From CBDCGV01 sp965216955 (lineage in GTDB: Bacteria; Bacteroidota; Bacteroidia; Chitinophagales; JADIYW01), in contig CBDCGV010000002.1 of the NCBI GenBank assembly GCA_965216955.1, positions 186,001-250,000 of the forward strand: a DNA stretch of 64,000 bases, given 5' to 3'. The notes under the pieces are model-generated. The model saw only the letters and a list, made by a program, of their open reading frames with translations. It ran no database searches and was not told where the DNA came from. Every line of letters begins with the position of its first letter. Positions within the stretch are counted from its first letter, which is position 1. Below are positions 54,831 to 64,000 of the stretch, piece after piece. Position numbers and translations under genes: made by a program.

Positions 54831-57752
54831 TTATTTAAGTGCTTGATAAAGTATTTCTACGGGGTGCAAAGCTTCTTTTCGTGTTCCATCCTTAATTTGA
54901 TGTCGGCAACTGGTTCCTGGTGCTGCAATAATTTCTTCATTATTAGCATTTCTTACCGCTGGAAATAAAACTAGTTCTCCTACTTTCATAGATAAATCGT
55001 AATGTTCAGCTTCATAACCAAAAGACCCTGCCATTCCACAACATCCTGATGGAATAACTTCTACATTATAATTTTTAGGTAATCCCAAAACCCAAGCTGA
55101 GTAATCTGTTTTAGAAATTGCCTTTTGATGGCAATGGCCATGCAAATTAATATTTTGAGTCTGATTGGTAAACATCGCTTCAGAAATATTTCCCAGCTCC
55201 ATCTCTTTAAAAAGAAACTCCTCTATCATCAGACAATTAGGGGCCAGTTTTTCTGCTTTGCTTTTTAAAGAATCTTTCACTATTCTTGGATATTCATCTC
55301 TAAAAGAGAGAATTGCTGACGGCTCCAACCCTAGAAGCGGTGTTGCGGCAGTTATTTTATTAGCAAATGTTCTAATATTTTTTTCGGCTAACTTTTTGAC
55401 ATCATCTAAGAGCCCCTTGGACATGTATGCTCGTCCGCTTTCAGCATGTGAAATATAATTTACCTTATATCCCAACTTTGAAAGTAATTTAATTGCAGTA
55501 ATACCGATAGGCACATCATTATATTCGGTAAACTCATCAACGAAAAAATAAACTTCCTTTTTATACTCCAAAGGTTGATGTCGCTTAATATTCTTTTTTA
55601 TCCATTGAGATAAAAGTATCGAATGAATAAGAGGAAAATCTCTTTTAGGAGCAATATTTAATACCGTTTTAAGAATGGCACTAGTATTCCTATTAGACAA
55701 TCCAAAATTAGCTAAGGGCAAAAATTTAGATCCTAATTTATTTAGCTTACCAATATTTGCAATAGCCCTTGCTCTAAAGGGGATACCATTTGATTTATAG
55801 TATTGATACAAGAATTCTGCTTTCAAATTTGCAACATCTACATTTGAAGGACACTCAGAAGCACAGCCTTTACATGAAAGACACAAATCCATTACTTTAT
55901 AGATCTCCTCATGATTGAATTTGTTTCGTTTAGATGAATTGGTTAAAAACTCTCTGAGAATATTAGCCCTTGCTCTAGTTGTATCTTTCTCATTTCCAGT
56001 AGCCATATAACTAGGGCACATGGTGCCTCCTGAACCTGGTAATTTTCGACAATCCCCAGAGCCATTACATTTTTCTGCGGCTCTCAAAATTCCTTGGTTT
56101 TTTGAAAAATCGAATATAGTATTGATGGAAGTTGTTTCTTGATCTTCTTCATAGCGCAAGTCTTCATCCATTGGCTGCGCATCAACTATCTTTCCAGGGT
56201 TAAAAATATTAACAGGATCCCACGTTTGTTTAATTCGTTGAAACAATTGATAGTTGTTTTCGCCAACCATATGAGGAATAAATTCGGCACGTACTCTTCC
56301 ATCTCCATGTTCTCCACTTAACGACCCTCTATATTTTTTAACAAGTTTTGCCGTGCTTTCTGCAATACTTCTGAAATCTGCTCTATCTTCTTTATTCTTT
56401 AAATTTAAAATTGGTCTTAAATGCAATTCTCCAGCCCCAGCATGCGCATAATAGACAGATTGTTGATTATGCTCATTCATCATTTCTGTAAATTCTGAAA
56501 TATATTCAGGTAACTCTTCTACACTAACCGCCGTATCTTCAATAACAGCCACGGCTTTTTTATCTCCTGGAATATTTGCCAAAAGTCCCAAGCCTGCTTT
56601 TCGAAGATCCCAAACCTTTTTAATATCCTTTCCCTCTATGATAGGATAATCATACCCCATTCCTAAAGATTCAAGTTCTTGTTTAAGTACTGCTGCCTGC
56701 TTTCTTGCTTCCTGAATATTATCATTGCCAAACTCAATGATTAATAACGCAGCAGGATCACCATTAACAAAAAAACGATTGGCAGCATACATACGCTGTC
56801 CTTTGGTACAATCCAAAACAATCTTATCCATCATTTCACATGCACGCGGTTGGTACTCCATTACCTTAATTACAGCTCTTAAGCATTCGTCAACCGTTTC
56901 AAAATGCGGACAAAGCAATACTTGTTCTTTGGGAGGCAAAGGATCACAATGTACTTTAACCTCCGTAATAAAAGCAAGCGTCCCTTCTGAGCCACATAAC
57001 AACTTGCAAAAATTAAAAGGGACACCCTCTATTTTAAATGGTTGCATAGACAACAATTCGTCTACGGCATATCCGGTATTTCTTCTATGAATATTTGCTT
57101 TAGGAAACTCATCAATAATTTCTTGTTGAATAGCTTTATTTTCTAACTCTTCTCGAATTTGACGATAGATGATTCCTTCTAAGTTTTGTAAAGCACATTT
57201 AGCATCAAACTCCTCTTTAGTAAGATCTTTAAAAGTGGCCTCACTACCATCAGACAAAATACATTTCAATTCAAGTGTATGTTCACGAGTTGTATTATAA
57301 ACAATTGAGTAAGAACCGCTTGAGTTGTTTCCAACCATTCCTGCAATTGTTGCTCGATTAGCGGTAGAAGTATTTGGTCCAAAAAATAAATTGTGCTTAG
57401 CGATCTGCCTATTGAGTTCATCTCGAACAACACCAGGTTCTACTCGCACCCAATTTTCTTCGGCATTGACCTCTAAAATTTCGGTAAAATACTTCGAAAT
57501 ATCAACAACAATTCCATTCCCTACACATTGACCAGCAAGAGATGTTCCAGCGGCGCGCGGAATTAATGACAAACCATTATCTATTACAAAATCAATTAAG
57601 CATTTGATATCTTTTTTTGATTTGGGAAGGGCTACTGCCAAAGGCATTTCTCGATAAACAGATGCATCTGTTGCATAAACAGATCGCATCATTTTATCAA
57701 AATAAAACTCTCCTTCTAATTGCCTTGCTAATTTTTGTAACTGCGCTTGCAT
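54831..57752 (-). CDS. Fused FAD-linked / Fe-S dehydrogenase (GlcD-GlcF-like, D-lactate/glycolate dehydrogenase type)
   Basis: A 973-residue single-chain flavin/iron-sulfur oxidoreductase. The N-terminal FAD-binding PCMH domain (about 30-230) has PRAAGTSLAGQCVG, NNSSGSYSIVYNT and CGSEGTLAFITEV. The FAD C-terminal domain has SGEHGDGRVRAEFIP. Two 4Fe-4S motifs follow (CNGSGDCRKLPGSGGTMCPS, CLSCKGCASECPS), then a CCG-type part with HGHCHQKA and SGCCGMAGSFGYE. It oxidises a 2-hydroxy acid such as D-lactate or glycolate and passes electrons to the quinone pool. The substrate is not decided by sequence. Confidence 0.93.
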   Translation of the reverse strand: MQAQLQKLARQLEGEFYFDKMMRSVYATDASVYREMPLAVALPKSKKDIKCLIDFVIDNGLSLIPRAAGTSLAGQCVGNGIVVDISKYFTEILEVNAEENWVRVEPGVVRDELNRQIAKHNLFFGPNTSTANRATIAGMVGNNSSGSYSIVYNTTREHTLELKCILSDGSEATFKDLTKEEFDAKCALQNLEGIIYRQIREELENKAIQQEIIDEFPKANIHRRNTGYAVDELLSMQPFKIEGVPFNFCKLLCGSEGTLAFITEVKVHCDPLPPKEQVLLCPHFETVDECLRAVIKVMEYQPRACEMMDKIVLDCTKGQRMYAANRFFVNGDPAALLIIEFGNDNIQEARKQAAVLKQELESLGMGYDYPIIEGKDIKKVWDLRKAGLGLLANIPGDKKAVAVIEDTAVSVEELPEYISEFTEMMNEHNQQSVYYAHAGAGELHLRPILNLKNKEDRADFRSIAESTAKLVKKYRGSLSGEHGDGRVRAEFIPHMVGENNYQLFQRIKQTWDPVNIFNPGKIVDAQPMDEDLRYEEDQETTSINTIFDFSKNQGILRAAEKCNGSGDCRKLPGSGGTMCPSYMATGNEKDTTRARANILREFLTNSSKRNKFNHEEIYKVMDLCLSCKGCASECPSNVDVANLKAEFLYQYYKSNGIPFRARAIANIGKLNKLGSKFLPLANFGLSNRNTSAILKTVLNIAPKRDFPLIHSILLSQWIKKNIKRHQPLEYKKEVYFFVDEFTEYNDVPIGITAIKLLSKLGYKVNYISHAESGRAYMSKGLLDDVKKLAEKNIRTFANKITAATPLLGLEPSAILSFRDEYPRIVKDSLKSKAEKLAPNCLMIEEFLFKEMELGNISEAMFTNQTQNINLHGHCHQKAISKTDYSAWVLGLPKNYNVEVIPSGCCGMAGSFGYEAEHYDLSMKVGELVLFPAVRNANNEEIIAAPGTSCRHQIKDGTRKEALHPVEILYQALK

Positions 57753-57897
57753 CTTTGTAAAAATAGAAAATGGTATTATTAGAGTATATAAAGATTAATT
57801 GATTTAGTGATTTATTGATATTGAGTTATAGAAGTTGTCTATCAAATAAGTTTTTTAATCAAAGAAACCTTTTAGGTATAAAATCTGTTTTTACAAC

Positions 57898-58305
57898 ATG
57901 GATTTAAACAAATTAAATAAAGAAGAAGAGAGAGTTATCGTTCATAAAGGAACTGAAATGCCTTTTACAGGTGAATATTATAAAAACAAAGAAAAAGGAC
58001 TTTATATATGCAGACAGTGTAATGAACCACTCTACTTGTCTACGGACAAATTTGATTCAGGTTGTGGATGGCCAAGTTTTGATGATGAAATTAAGGGGAA
58101 AGTTGAACGTCAACTTGATAGCGATGGAAGAAGGACAGAAATTATTTGCAATTATTGCAAAGGTCATCTAGGTCATGTATTCGAAGGTGAGCAATTTACA
58201 GATAAAAATACTCGCCATTGTGTAAACTCAATTTCTATGAAATTTATATCTTTCGACAAATTAGATGATACTCAAAAACTTTTTTTTAATACCAATAATA
58301 AATAG
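57898..58305 (+). CDS. msrB: Peptide-methionine (R)-S-oxide reductase
   Basis: Reduces the R form of methionine sulfoxide in proteins. The catalytic Cys108 is in TRHCVNSISMKF. The structural zinc cysteines are Cys38, Cys41 (ICRQC) and Cys84, Cys87 (ICNYC). Cys56 (SGCGWPSF) is a possible resolving Cys. Length 135, no signal peptide, so cytoplasmic. A small zinc-ribbon-like gene lies 6 bp downstream. Confidence 0.96.
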   Translation: MDLNKLNKEEERVIVHKGTEMPFTGEYYKNKEKGLYICRQCNEPLYLSTDKFDSGCGWPSFDDEIKGKVERQLDSDGRRTEIICNYCKGHLGHVFEGEQFTDKNTRHCVNSISMKFISFDKLDDTQKLFFNTNNK

Positions 58306-58311
58306 CTATAA

Positions 58312-58566
58312 ATGGGATTGCTAAACTTATTCAATAAAGACAAGAACGACGCGGCAAGTATAAAACAAGAGGGTATTTGTCCTAATTGTTGGGGGACTCA
58401 AGAATATTCGGGAAAGTTTATTCAGAAAGCTAAAGACAAGCAAATTGATATCAATAATCATAACAGCACAGCTACAAAAGCTTTTATTGAAGAATTTGTG
58501 GCCAAGCATATTGATGGAATAAAGCTAAAAAACGATGGAACTTGCCCTAGCTGTAGTCAGCAATAA
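58312..58566 (+). CDS. Small zinc-ribbon-like protein
   Basis: An 84-residue protein with two CxxC pairs, CPNC near residue 23 and CPSC near the C-terminus (CPSCSQQ), separated by a mostly helical middle (AFIEEFVAKHIDGIKLKN). The spacing suggests a zinc site. No domain is recognised. It lies 6 bp after msrB and is likely co-transcribed, so a redox or metal role is possible but unproven. Confidence 0.7.
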   Translation: MGLLNLFNKDKNDAASIKQEGICPNCWGTQEYSGKFIQKAKDKQIDINNHNSTATKAFIEEFVAKHIDGIKLKNDGTCPSCSQQ

Positions 58567-58583
58567 AAATCTCACATTAGGAT

Positions 58584-59177
58584 TTACGACCGACTTCTTA
58601 TTTCATATTCAGCTAATGAATTAATTAAGATGGCTTTATTAAAGTTGCCATTTTCATCGTAATAGAATTTTTGTTTTCGTCCTCTTAAATCTGTTACAAT
58701 AAAGTAGTTTTTGCCCTTTTCAACAGAAAAATCTTTATCAAAAATTTCTGAATAAACTTTCTGACGTCCTTTAGGTTCATGGAAAAACAATTGTACAAAA
58801 GAGAATTGGGCAGGTTCTTTTTCTAATGATTTATCCAAACCATTCACCAACCTGTTATATCCATTTATTTCATCATTCCAATTCTGTTCTATCACAAATC
58901 TATTTTTGCCATTTATATTACTTTTAATTTCACACTTTTTTAGCGTGTCATTAAATACTACTGCTTTAATAATCTCTTCCAACTGTATTTCAAGCATAAG
59001 GTCTAATGTAAAATCAGAGTGATAATTATACTCAATGGCATCTCCTGAATTTTGCATTGAAACCTTCACCATCCCTATAATCGTGCCTTCATGTAAAACA
59101 TCGTAAGTTTTTTCTTGTGCAAAAGTTATTTGAAATGATATTAAAACTATCAGAGCAAAACTTAAAATCCTTCTCAT
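58584..59177 (-). CDS. Uncharacterised secreted protein
   Basis: A 197-residue protein with a signal peptide (RRILSFALIVLISFQITFAQ). The mature part is a beta-rich sequence with YDVLHEGTIIGMVKVSMQN, LMLEIQLEEIIKAVVFND and RKQKFYYDENGNFNKA, similar in pattern to lipid- or ligand-binding beta-barrels such as DUF6134/DUF3108-type proteins. The family cannot be confirmed here. It converges with the zinc-ribbon gene and diverges from the DUF4258 gene. Confidence 0.7.
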   Translation of the reverse strand: MRRILSFALIVLISFQITFAQEKTYDVLHEGTIIGMVKVSMQNSGDAIEYNYHSDFTLDLMLEIQLEEIIKAVVFNDTLKKCEIKSNINGKNRFVIEQNWNDEINGYNRLVNGLDKSLEKEPAQFSFVQLFFHEPKGRQKVYSEIFDKDFSVEKGKNYFIVTDLRGRKQKFYYDENGNFNKAILINSLAEYEIRSRS

Positions 59178-59208
59178 CCTTTAAATTTCTTTTCTTCCAT
59201 CAAAAATT

Positions 59209-59619
59209 ATGCTACATTGTCTTTTGATGCAAGTGAATTCAGATACTAAACGTAGACTAATATACTTTGTTTTACTATTGGGTGGATTATTACTTATAAA
59301 CTTTTTCCGCTTTAATGTTGACGAAAGTGATCTATTTGATATTGATCTACATAAAAAATCACTTATTTATACCAAACATGGTTCTTGTAGAATGGAATGT
59401 AGAAAGATAAATAAAAAAGAAGTCAATGAAATTCTTTTAAATGGAGTAATTAATAATAAAAAGTCTGACCCAAATGACCACCCCTGCCCAACCTATGCTG
59501 TAGAAGGAAGAAGTAATGAAGGTCAACTGATAAGACTTATCGTTGCAGACTGCGACAACAGTTATAAATTGGTTACAGCAATTGATCTTGAGAATGAATA
59601 CAATTGTTTTTGCCAATAA
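59209..59619 (+). CDS. DUF4258-like small membrane-anchored protein
   Basis: A 136-residue protein with one transmembrane segment (about residues 18-34, LIYFVLLLGGLLLINFF). The outer part has YTKHGSCRMECRKINKKEV, CPTYAVEGRSNEG, LIRLIVADC and a C-terminal CFC, matching the DUF4258 pattern with added cysteines. The start is ATG 59209 or ATG 59227; both precede the membrane segment. The function is unknown, and a toxin-like RNase relation of some DUF4258 proteins is not supported here. Confidence 0.7.
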   Translation: MLHCLLMQVNSDTKRRLIYFVLLLGGLLLINFFRFNVDESDLFDIDLHKKSLIYTKHGSCRMECRKINKKEVNEILLNGVINNKKSDPNDHPCPTYAVEGRSNEGQLIRLIVADCDNSYKLVTAIDLENEYNCFCQ

Positions 59620-59625
59620 ATCAAC

Positions 59626-61446
59626 TTATACTTTCTTATAATTTACATTTTTTCGTTTCAGTATAGCATTCCCGTTTGTTAAAACTAACGTGCCTTCATC
59701 TCCTCTATTAATTTCAGCAGCATTTCCTTCATCTGTATCAATATGCATCTCTAGTTTATACTTTGGAGAAACTCTAACTAAAACATTACCAAAAGTTAAG
59801 CTTCGTTCTTTATTGACAACTTCAACATCAACAACATCCTTGTCCTTTACTTCAAAAAGTGTTGCATCTTCCGGCGTCATGTGTATATGTCTCCAGGCAC
59901 AAATAACCCCTTCTTTGATGGCTACTTTAGCCTCTGGCCCTAAAAGAATACAGCCGGGTGAATTTTCAGTATGTCCAGATTGCCTAATAGGGGCATCTAT
60001 TCCTAAAAAGAATTCATCCGTTCTACTAATTTCCACCTGGTTTTTAGAGCGAGTAGGGCCCAAAATTCGCACCCTTTCAATTTTATTTTTAGGACCCACA
60101 ATAGTTACTCTTTCATTAGCAGCAAATTGTCCCGGCTGTGACAAGGGTTTATATTTAGTAAGTTGGTACCCTTCACCAAAAAGCTGCTCCACCGTTTCTT
60201 GTGTTAAATGTACATGTCTTGCAGAAACAGCGATAGGAATTATTTTTTCCCTATTCACCTTATCCTTTTCCAAAATAAGCTTTGCAGCCTCAATAGCAAT
60301 AGCTCTTTGCTCATCAGTTTTAACAGCCAAAAGCTTCGTTCTACTATGGCTTGCAGAAAAATCAAGGACACCGCATTCCTTTGACAATTGTAAATCATTG
60401 TTCTTTTCTTCATCAAGGTGAGCACCAAGAAATCCCAATCTTTGACAAACTCTATGTCTCACTACACAACTATTTTCTCCAATTCCACCTGTAAAAACAA
60501 TGGCATCAATACCTCCCATAATAGCTGTATATGCACCTATGTATTTTCTTATTTGATGTGAAAACACATTAATTGCCAATTGACAATTTTCATCTCCCTT
60601 AGAGGCCTTTTCAATAATATCACGCATATCATTTCCAATGCCGGATAATCCCTTCAAGCCACTTTTTTTATTTAAAAAATCATCCAATTCTTTATGCGTC
60701 CACCCTTCTTCTTTCATTAAATAAATCAATGCACCAGGATCAATATCCCCACTTCGAGTTCCCATTACTAACCCTTCCAAAGGGGTCATTCCCATACTCG
60801 TTTCAACTGAACGACCATATTCAACTGCTGTCATGCTGCAACCATTACCTAAATGGCAGGTAACAATTCGTAACTGCCTAATATCTTGTTGAAGGTAATC
60901 TGCAGCTAATTCTGCGACATATTCATGACTAGTACCATGAAAACCATATCTTCTTATATTATATTTTTTTGCTATAGACCTATCAATAGCATAAATCCTA
61001 GACCTCTTAGGCATTGTCTGATGAAAAGCTGTATCAAAAACAGCAATATGAGGTATCTCAGCAAATACTTTTTTGGCAACTTGAATACCCTTAAGGTTCA
61101 AAGGGTTATGCAATGGTGCTAAAACAGATAATTCCTCAATTTTTTGCTCTATGTCATTGTTGACCACAACGGGTTGACTAAATGTTTCTCCTCCATGCAC
61201 CACACGATGCCCTACCCCACTTATACCATTTTCCCCCAATGACTTTTTCAAGCAATCCAATCCAACTTCAAGTATTTCTTCAAAACTACTAGCAACACAA
61301 TCTTCTCGTTTTTCTCCATCTAAAATAAACACTGGATTTGTTTCAATACGTTCTACTCTTAACTCCCTAATTCTCTTTCCATCGAGATTATCTAGAACAT
61401 CTGCCTTTATTGAAGAGCTTCCACAATTAACTACCAAAACTAACAT
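59626..61446 (-). CDS. Acetate kinase-PduL phosphotransacylase fusion
   Basis: A 606-residue protein with two whole enzymes. Residues 1-395 are an acetate/propionate kinase: VNCGSSSIKADV, HRVVHGGE, FDTAFHQTMP, YGFHGTSHEYV, CHLGNGCSMTAV, LVMGTRSGDIDPGAL and FTGGIGENS. Residues 400-600 are a PduL-type phosphate acyltransferase: IPIAVSARHVHLT with His411 and His413, RRVRILGPTR-like RVRILGPTRSKNQVEIS, RHIHMTPEDA and LEMHIDTDEGNAAEIN, all zinc-site or core motifs of that family. Together they interconvert acetyl-CoA (or propionyl-CoA) and acetate with ATP synthesis. No Pta gene is in the window. Confidence 0.93.
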   Translation of the reverse strand: MLVLVVNCGSSSIKADVLDNLDGKRIRELRVERIETNPVFILDGEKREDCVASSFEEILEVGLDCLKKSLGENGISGVGHRVVHGGETFSQPVVVNNDIEQKIEELSVLAPLHNPLNLKGIQVAKKVFAEIPHIAVFDTAFHQTMPKRSRIYAIDRSIAKKYNIRRYGFHGTSHEYVAELAADYLQQDIRQLRIVTCHLGNGCSMTAVEYGRSVETSMGMTPLEGLVMGTRSGDIDPGALIYLMKEEGWTHKELDDFLNKKSGLKGLSGIGNDMRDIIEKASKGDENCQLAINVFSHQIRKYIGAYTAIMGGIDAIVFTGGIGENSCVVRHRVCQRLGFLGAHLDEEKNNDLQLSKECGVLDFSASHSRTKLLAVKTDEQRAIAIEAAKLILEKDKVNREKIIPIAVSARHVHLTQETVEQLFGEGYQLTKYKPLSQPGQFAANERVTIVGPKNKIERVRILGPTRSKNQVEISRTDEFFLGIDAPIRQSGHTENSPGCILLGPEAKVAIKEGVICAWRHIHMTPEDATLFEVKDKDVVDVEVVNKERSLTFGNVLVRVSPKYKLEMHIDTDEGNAAEINRGDEGTLVLTNGNAILKRKNVNYKKV

Positions 61447-61569
61447 TGTAAAAATATTTAGCGCAAAGAAAACAAATGTTGCTCATTAATGATAAATGCG
61501 TAGTGTTTTAAGTAGCTTTTTTAGTATTTTGCTTTATTCCAATTGATAAAGTCGAAATAGGGATTCAAT

Positions 61570-63651
61570 ATGTATAAGCTATTATTTTTACTTCTTTTCT
61601 TCTGCATTTCTAAAGGAGGATTCTGCTATGAATTTAAAAAGGAAAATATTACCATTAAAAGAGATCAGTGGGGTGTTCCGCACATTTATGGAAAAACAGA
61701 TGAAGATGTTGCTTATGGACTAGCATGGGCGACCGCTGAAGACGATTTTCAATCTATGCAAGAAAATCTTCTTATAGCGAAAAGAAGATCTGGAGAAGTA
61801 AAAGGTAAAGAAGGGGCTATAGCTGACTTCTTTAGCTATTTGGTAGATGTTGACAACATTGTTGAAGCACATTATGATACATCCTTCACTCCTAAATTTA
61901 AAAACATGTTGGAAGCTTACGCTTTAGCTACAAATACATACGCTGAAAAACACCCTGATGAAGTACTACTAAAAGGTATTTTTCCAATTAATGCCAAGGA
62001 TATTGTAAAAGGCTATGTTTTTGTAGTCACATTTATGTCTAACCTCCATTACGAGCTAATAAAAATAGTTAATGGGTCAATAAAGCAATATGAAGATATA
62101 ATGAATTATGGGCACGGTTCTAATGGTTTTGCAATCAGTAAAAGCAGAACTGCTAATAACAAAACCTTTCTTGCCATTAATTCTCATCAACCATTGGAGG
62201 GACCCCAATCATGGTATGAATGTCATTTAATTTCTCAAGAGGGATGGGATATGATGGGTGGAACTTTTCCTGGGGGAATGAGTATTTTTCATGGAACTAA
62301 TCGAAATCTTGGCTGGGCACATACTACTAATTGGCCCGATTTAACCGATGTATATAAATTAACAATGCATCCGAAAAAAAAATATCATTACAAATATGAT
62401 GGAGCTTGGTTACCTCTCAAGGTTCAAAAAATAAAATTGAAAGTTAAAGTATGGTTTTTCAAAATCCCTATTAAAAGAAAGCTTTTTTGGAGTAAGTATG
62501 GCCCAACACTAAAAAGTAAGAAAACATTTTATGCATTAAGGTTTCCTGCCAATATGACCATAAAAACTGCGGAACAATGGTATAGAATGAACAAGTCTAA
62601 CAATTTTGAAGAATTTAAAGCTGCCCTTACTATGAATGCAGCTCCTGCTTTAAACACTATCTATGCAGACAAAAATGACAACTTGTTTTACATTAGTTTA
62701 GGGCATTTCCCATATAGAAACCCTAATTATGATTGGAAAAAAGTATTATCAGGTGATACTTCCGCTACCATGTGGTATCCTCCATTCTATAACATAACGG
62801 AATTTCCCCAAATAGAAAACCCTCAGTGTGGTTATATTTTCAATACTAACAATTCTCCTTTTAATGCAACTTGTGATGCTGAAAATATACAATACCTTTC
62901 TATTGATACTACTTTTGGATATATGAGGCCTAATAATAACCGTGCATTGCGCTTAAAGTACTTAATAGAAGCAGATACAAGTCTAACTTATAAAGAATTT
63001 CAAGCTATCAAATTTGACAGAAGCTATATGAAACCCACTTATACGTGGTTAATGTCAAATATTGAGGAATTGATGACCATTGATGAAAATGAACATCCAA
63101 AACTAAAAGAGGTCTCTAGAATTATCAAAAGTTGGGATCGAGTGGCAGATGGAGATAGTGAAGCTGCGAGTATCCTAACTTTAGCTATCAAACATATCAT
63201 TAGTAAATTGCTTGATGAAGGAAAGATTGGCAATCAGGAAAGCAATGTATCTAAAGAGCTAATGATCGAATCATTATTAGAAGCCCAAAAGCATCTGAAA
63301 AAACACTTTAAAACAATTCGCGTACCACTTGGAAAACTACAAAGGCTACAACGAGGTAATGTGGATTTACCATTGGCAGGAATGCCTGATGTCTTGGCAG
63401 CTATGACTCCTAAAGAAGGGAAAAAAGGAAGATTAATTGCAGATTTTGGAGAATCTTATATTATGTTGGTACAATATGATGAAAGTGGACCTATAATTGA
63501 AACTATTAATGCTTTTGGAAGTTCTAATAAACCATCGAGTCCTCATTACACAGATCAAATGGAAATGTTTGTACAACAAAAATTAAAACCTATGACATTT
63601 GATAGTTTGGCAATCGCTAACAATGCAAAAAAAGTGTATCATCCAAACTAA
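61570..63651 (+). CDS. Penicillin acylase family protein (Ntn amidase)
   Basis: A 693-residue secreted Ntn hydrolase (signal peptide ending SKGGFCYEFKK near residue 20). The heterodimer is made by self-cleavage before the nucleophile Ser184 in NYGHGSNGFAISKSR, and the downstream FLAINSHQPLEGPQSWYE and PGGMSIFHGTNRNLGWAHTT are typical. Family members hydrolyse amide bonds of penicillins, acyl-homoserine lactones or other N-acyl compounds; the substrate is not evident. A methyltransferase follows 6 bp later. Confidence 0.88.
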   Translation: MYKLLFLLLFFCISKGGFCYEFKKENITIKRDQWGVPHIYGKTDEDVAYGLAWATAEDDFQSMQENLLIAKRRSGEVKGKEGAIADFFSYLVDVDNIVEAHYDTSFTPKFKNMLEAYALATNTYAEKHPDEVLLKGIFPINAKDIVKGYVFVVTFMSNLHYELIKIVNGSIKQYEDIMNYGHGSNGFAISKSRTANNKTFLAINSHQPLEGPQSWYECHLISQEGWDMMGGTFPGGMSIFHGTNRNLGWAHTTNWPDLTDVYKLTMHPKKKYHYKYDGAWLPLKVQKIKLKVKVWFFKIPIKRKLFWSKYGPTLKSKKTFYALRFPANMTIKTAEQWYRMNKSNNFEEFKAALTMNAAPALNTIYADKNDNLFYISLGHFPYRNPNYDWKKVLSGDTSATMWYPPFYNITEFPQIENPQCGYIFNTNNSPFNATCDAENIQYLSIDTTFGYMRPNNNRALRLKYLIEADTSLTYKEFQAIKFDRSYMKPTYTWLMSNIEELMTIDENEHPKLKEVSRIIKSWDRVADGDSEAASILTLAIKHIISKLLDEGKIGNQESNVSKELMIESLLEAQKHLKKHFKTIRVPLGKLQRLQRGNVDLPLAGMPDVLAAMTPKEGKKGRLIADFGESYIMLVQYDESGPIIETINAFGSSNKPSSPHYTDQMEMFVQQKLKPMTFDSLAIANNAKKVYHPN

Positions 63652-63657
63652 CATTTT

Positions 63658-64000
63658 ATGTCAAAAAAACTAAATATTGATCTAGGAGTCGTTCAAGAGA
63701 CAATGTTCTTTCCATTAGTAGGAAGAGCACTTGCTAGTAAAATGAAAGATCCCATTATCGTAGATAAAAAAGCAATTGAAATTGTTGAACAGCTAAATTA
63801 TAATACTAAAAAAGTAGCTAGACGTTTACAAGAAGGAGGCATTTTAGCAATGGCCGCTCGGGCAGCTAAAATGGACAAAGCTATCAATACATATATTAAA
63901 AGACACCCTCAAGCAACAATTGTAAATATAGGCGCTGGACTGGATACCGCGTTTGATAGAATAGATAATGGACAGATACATTGGTTTGATCTAGATTTGC
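63658..64000 (+). CDS. Class I SAM-dependent methyltransferase (LCM/PPM1-like), 3' end outside window
   Basis: The first 114 residues of a methyltransferase. Features: MSKKLNIDLGVVQETMFFPL, RRLQEGGILAMAARAAKMDK, and the SAM-binding motif TIVNIGAGLDTAFDRID, as in the leucine carboxyl methyltransferase/TcmP-like O-methyltransferase group. The frame is open to the window edge. It starts 6 bp after the penicillin acylase gene and is probably in one transcript with it. Confidence 0.8.
   Translation, partial: MSKKLNIDLGVVQETMFFPLVGRALASKMKDPIIVDKKAIEIVEQLNYNTKKVARRLQEGGILAMAARAAKMDKAINTYIKRHPQATIVNIGAGLDTAFDRIDNGQIHWFDLDL

Noticed and set aside
59690..60421. 243-codon open frame antisense to the acetate kinase-PduL gene
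   Set aside because: It lies wholly in a strongly supported coding region, is rich in Ser/Leu/Thr as typical of antisense shadows and shows no motif.

Overview
The window comes from a bacterium of the phylum Bacteroidota. The DNA is AT-rich. Several secreted proteins end in type IX secretion (T9SS) sorting domains, and a PorP/SprF membrane protein and a PorE-like OmpA lipoprotein are encoded. The glutamine synthetase is type III, PurM and GH31 have Bacteroidota-like lengths, and TAnnTTTG promoter boxes fit the phylum's sigma factor. I cannot place it below phylum; a gliding or surface-degrading marine or sediment lineage (Saprospirales, Cytophagales or similar) would fit. No rRNA, tRNA, CRISPR array, insertion sequence or phage module was seen. 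This is mostly ordinary chromosome with a strong cell-surface component.

Layout. Bases 1-5.6 kb: a GlxA/AraC regulator cut by the window edge, an NTF2-like protein, a hairpin terminator, a large uncharacterised outer-membrane protein and a VTT-domain membrane protein. 5.7-15 kb: a secreted M43 metalloprotease, then a minus-strand unit of a giant PKD protein, PorP/SprF and an ApbE flavin transferase, followed by the only gene-free stretch over 300 bases (14870-15190), which holds a hairpin and a 175-bp imperfect palindrome. 15-25 kb: a frameshifted NlpC/P60 hydrolase, the NAD(P)H-hydrate repair enzyme, parE-parC, a 2-oxoacid dehydrogenase E2 and cinA. 25-33 kb: a DUF4197 lipoprotein, a class III CoA-transferase overlapping a POTRA/barrel protein that seems to start at CTG, an esterase, and a two-gene unit of a sulfoquinovosidase-like GH31 lipoprotein with a T9SS-secreted protein. 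33-44 kb: purL, a polytopic membrane protein, glutamine synthetase III, a PorE-like lipoprotein, an SGNH-like protein, purM and rraA. 44-47.5 kb: an acyltransferase-SDR-acyltransferase operon, with two hairpin terminators upstream and a small unknown gene. 47.7-58.6 kb: metX, metY, a PIN-PhoH protein, a neutral ceramidase, an HSL-type esterase, a fused FAD/Fe-S dehydrogenase, msrB and a small zinc-ribbon-like protein. 58.6-64 kb: two small uncharacterised proteins, an acetate kinase-PduL fusion, a penicillin-acylase-type hydrolase and the start of a methyltransferase.

How they fit together. Three secreted proteins (M43 protease, giant PKD protein, choice-of-anchor-J protein) carry T9SS signals, and PorP/SprF and the PorE-like protein belong to that export and anchoring system. 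Hydrolases for lipids, glycosides, peptides and amides suggest use of polymers and membrane lipids. Housekeeping genes cover purine synthesis (purL, purM), nitrogen assimilation (glnN), methionine synthesis and repair (metX, metY, msrB), chromosome decatenation (parCE) and cofactor repair (nnrDE, cinA). The least ordinary items are the acetate kinase-PduL fusion, the long palindrome, the CTG-start barrel gene, the acyltransferase-SDR-acyltransferase operon, the QQQW variant GH31 and a possible small RNA or leader between two terminators.
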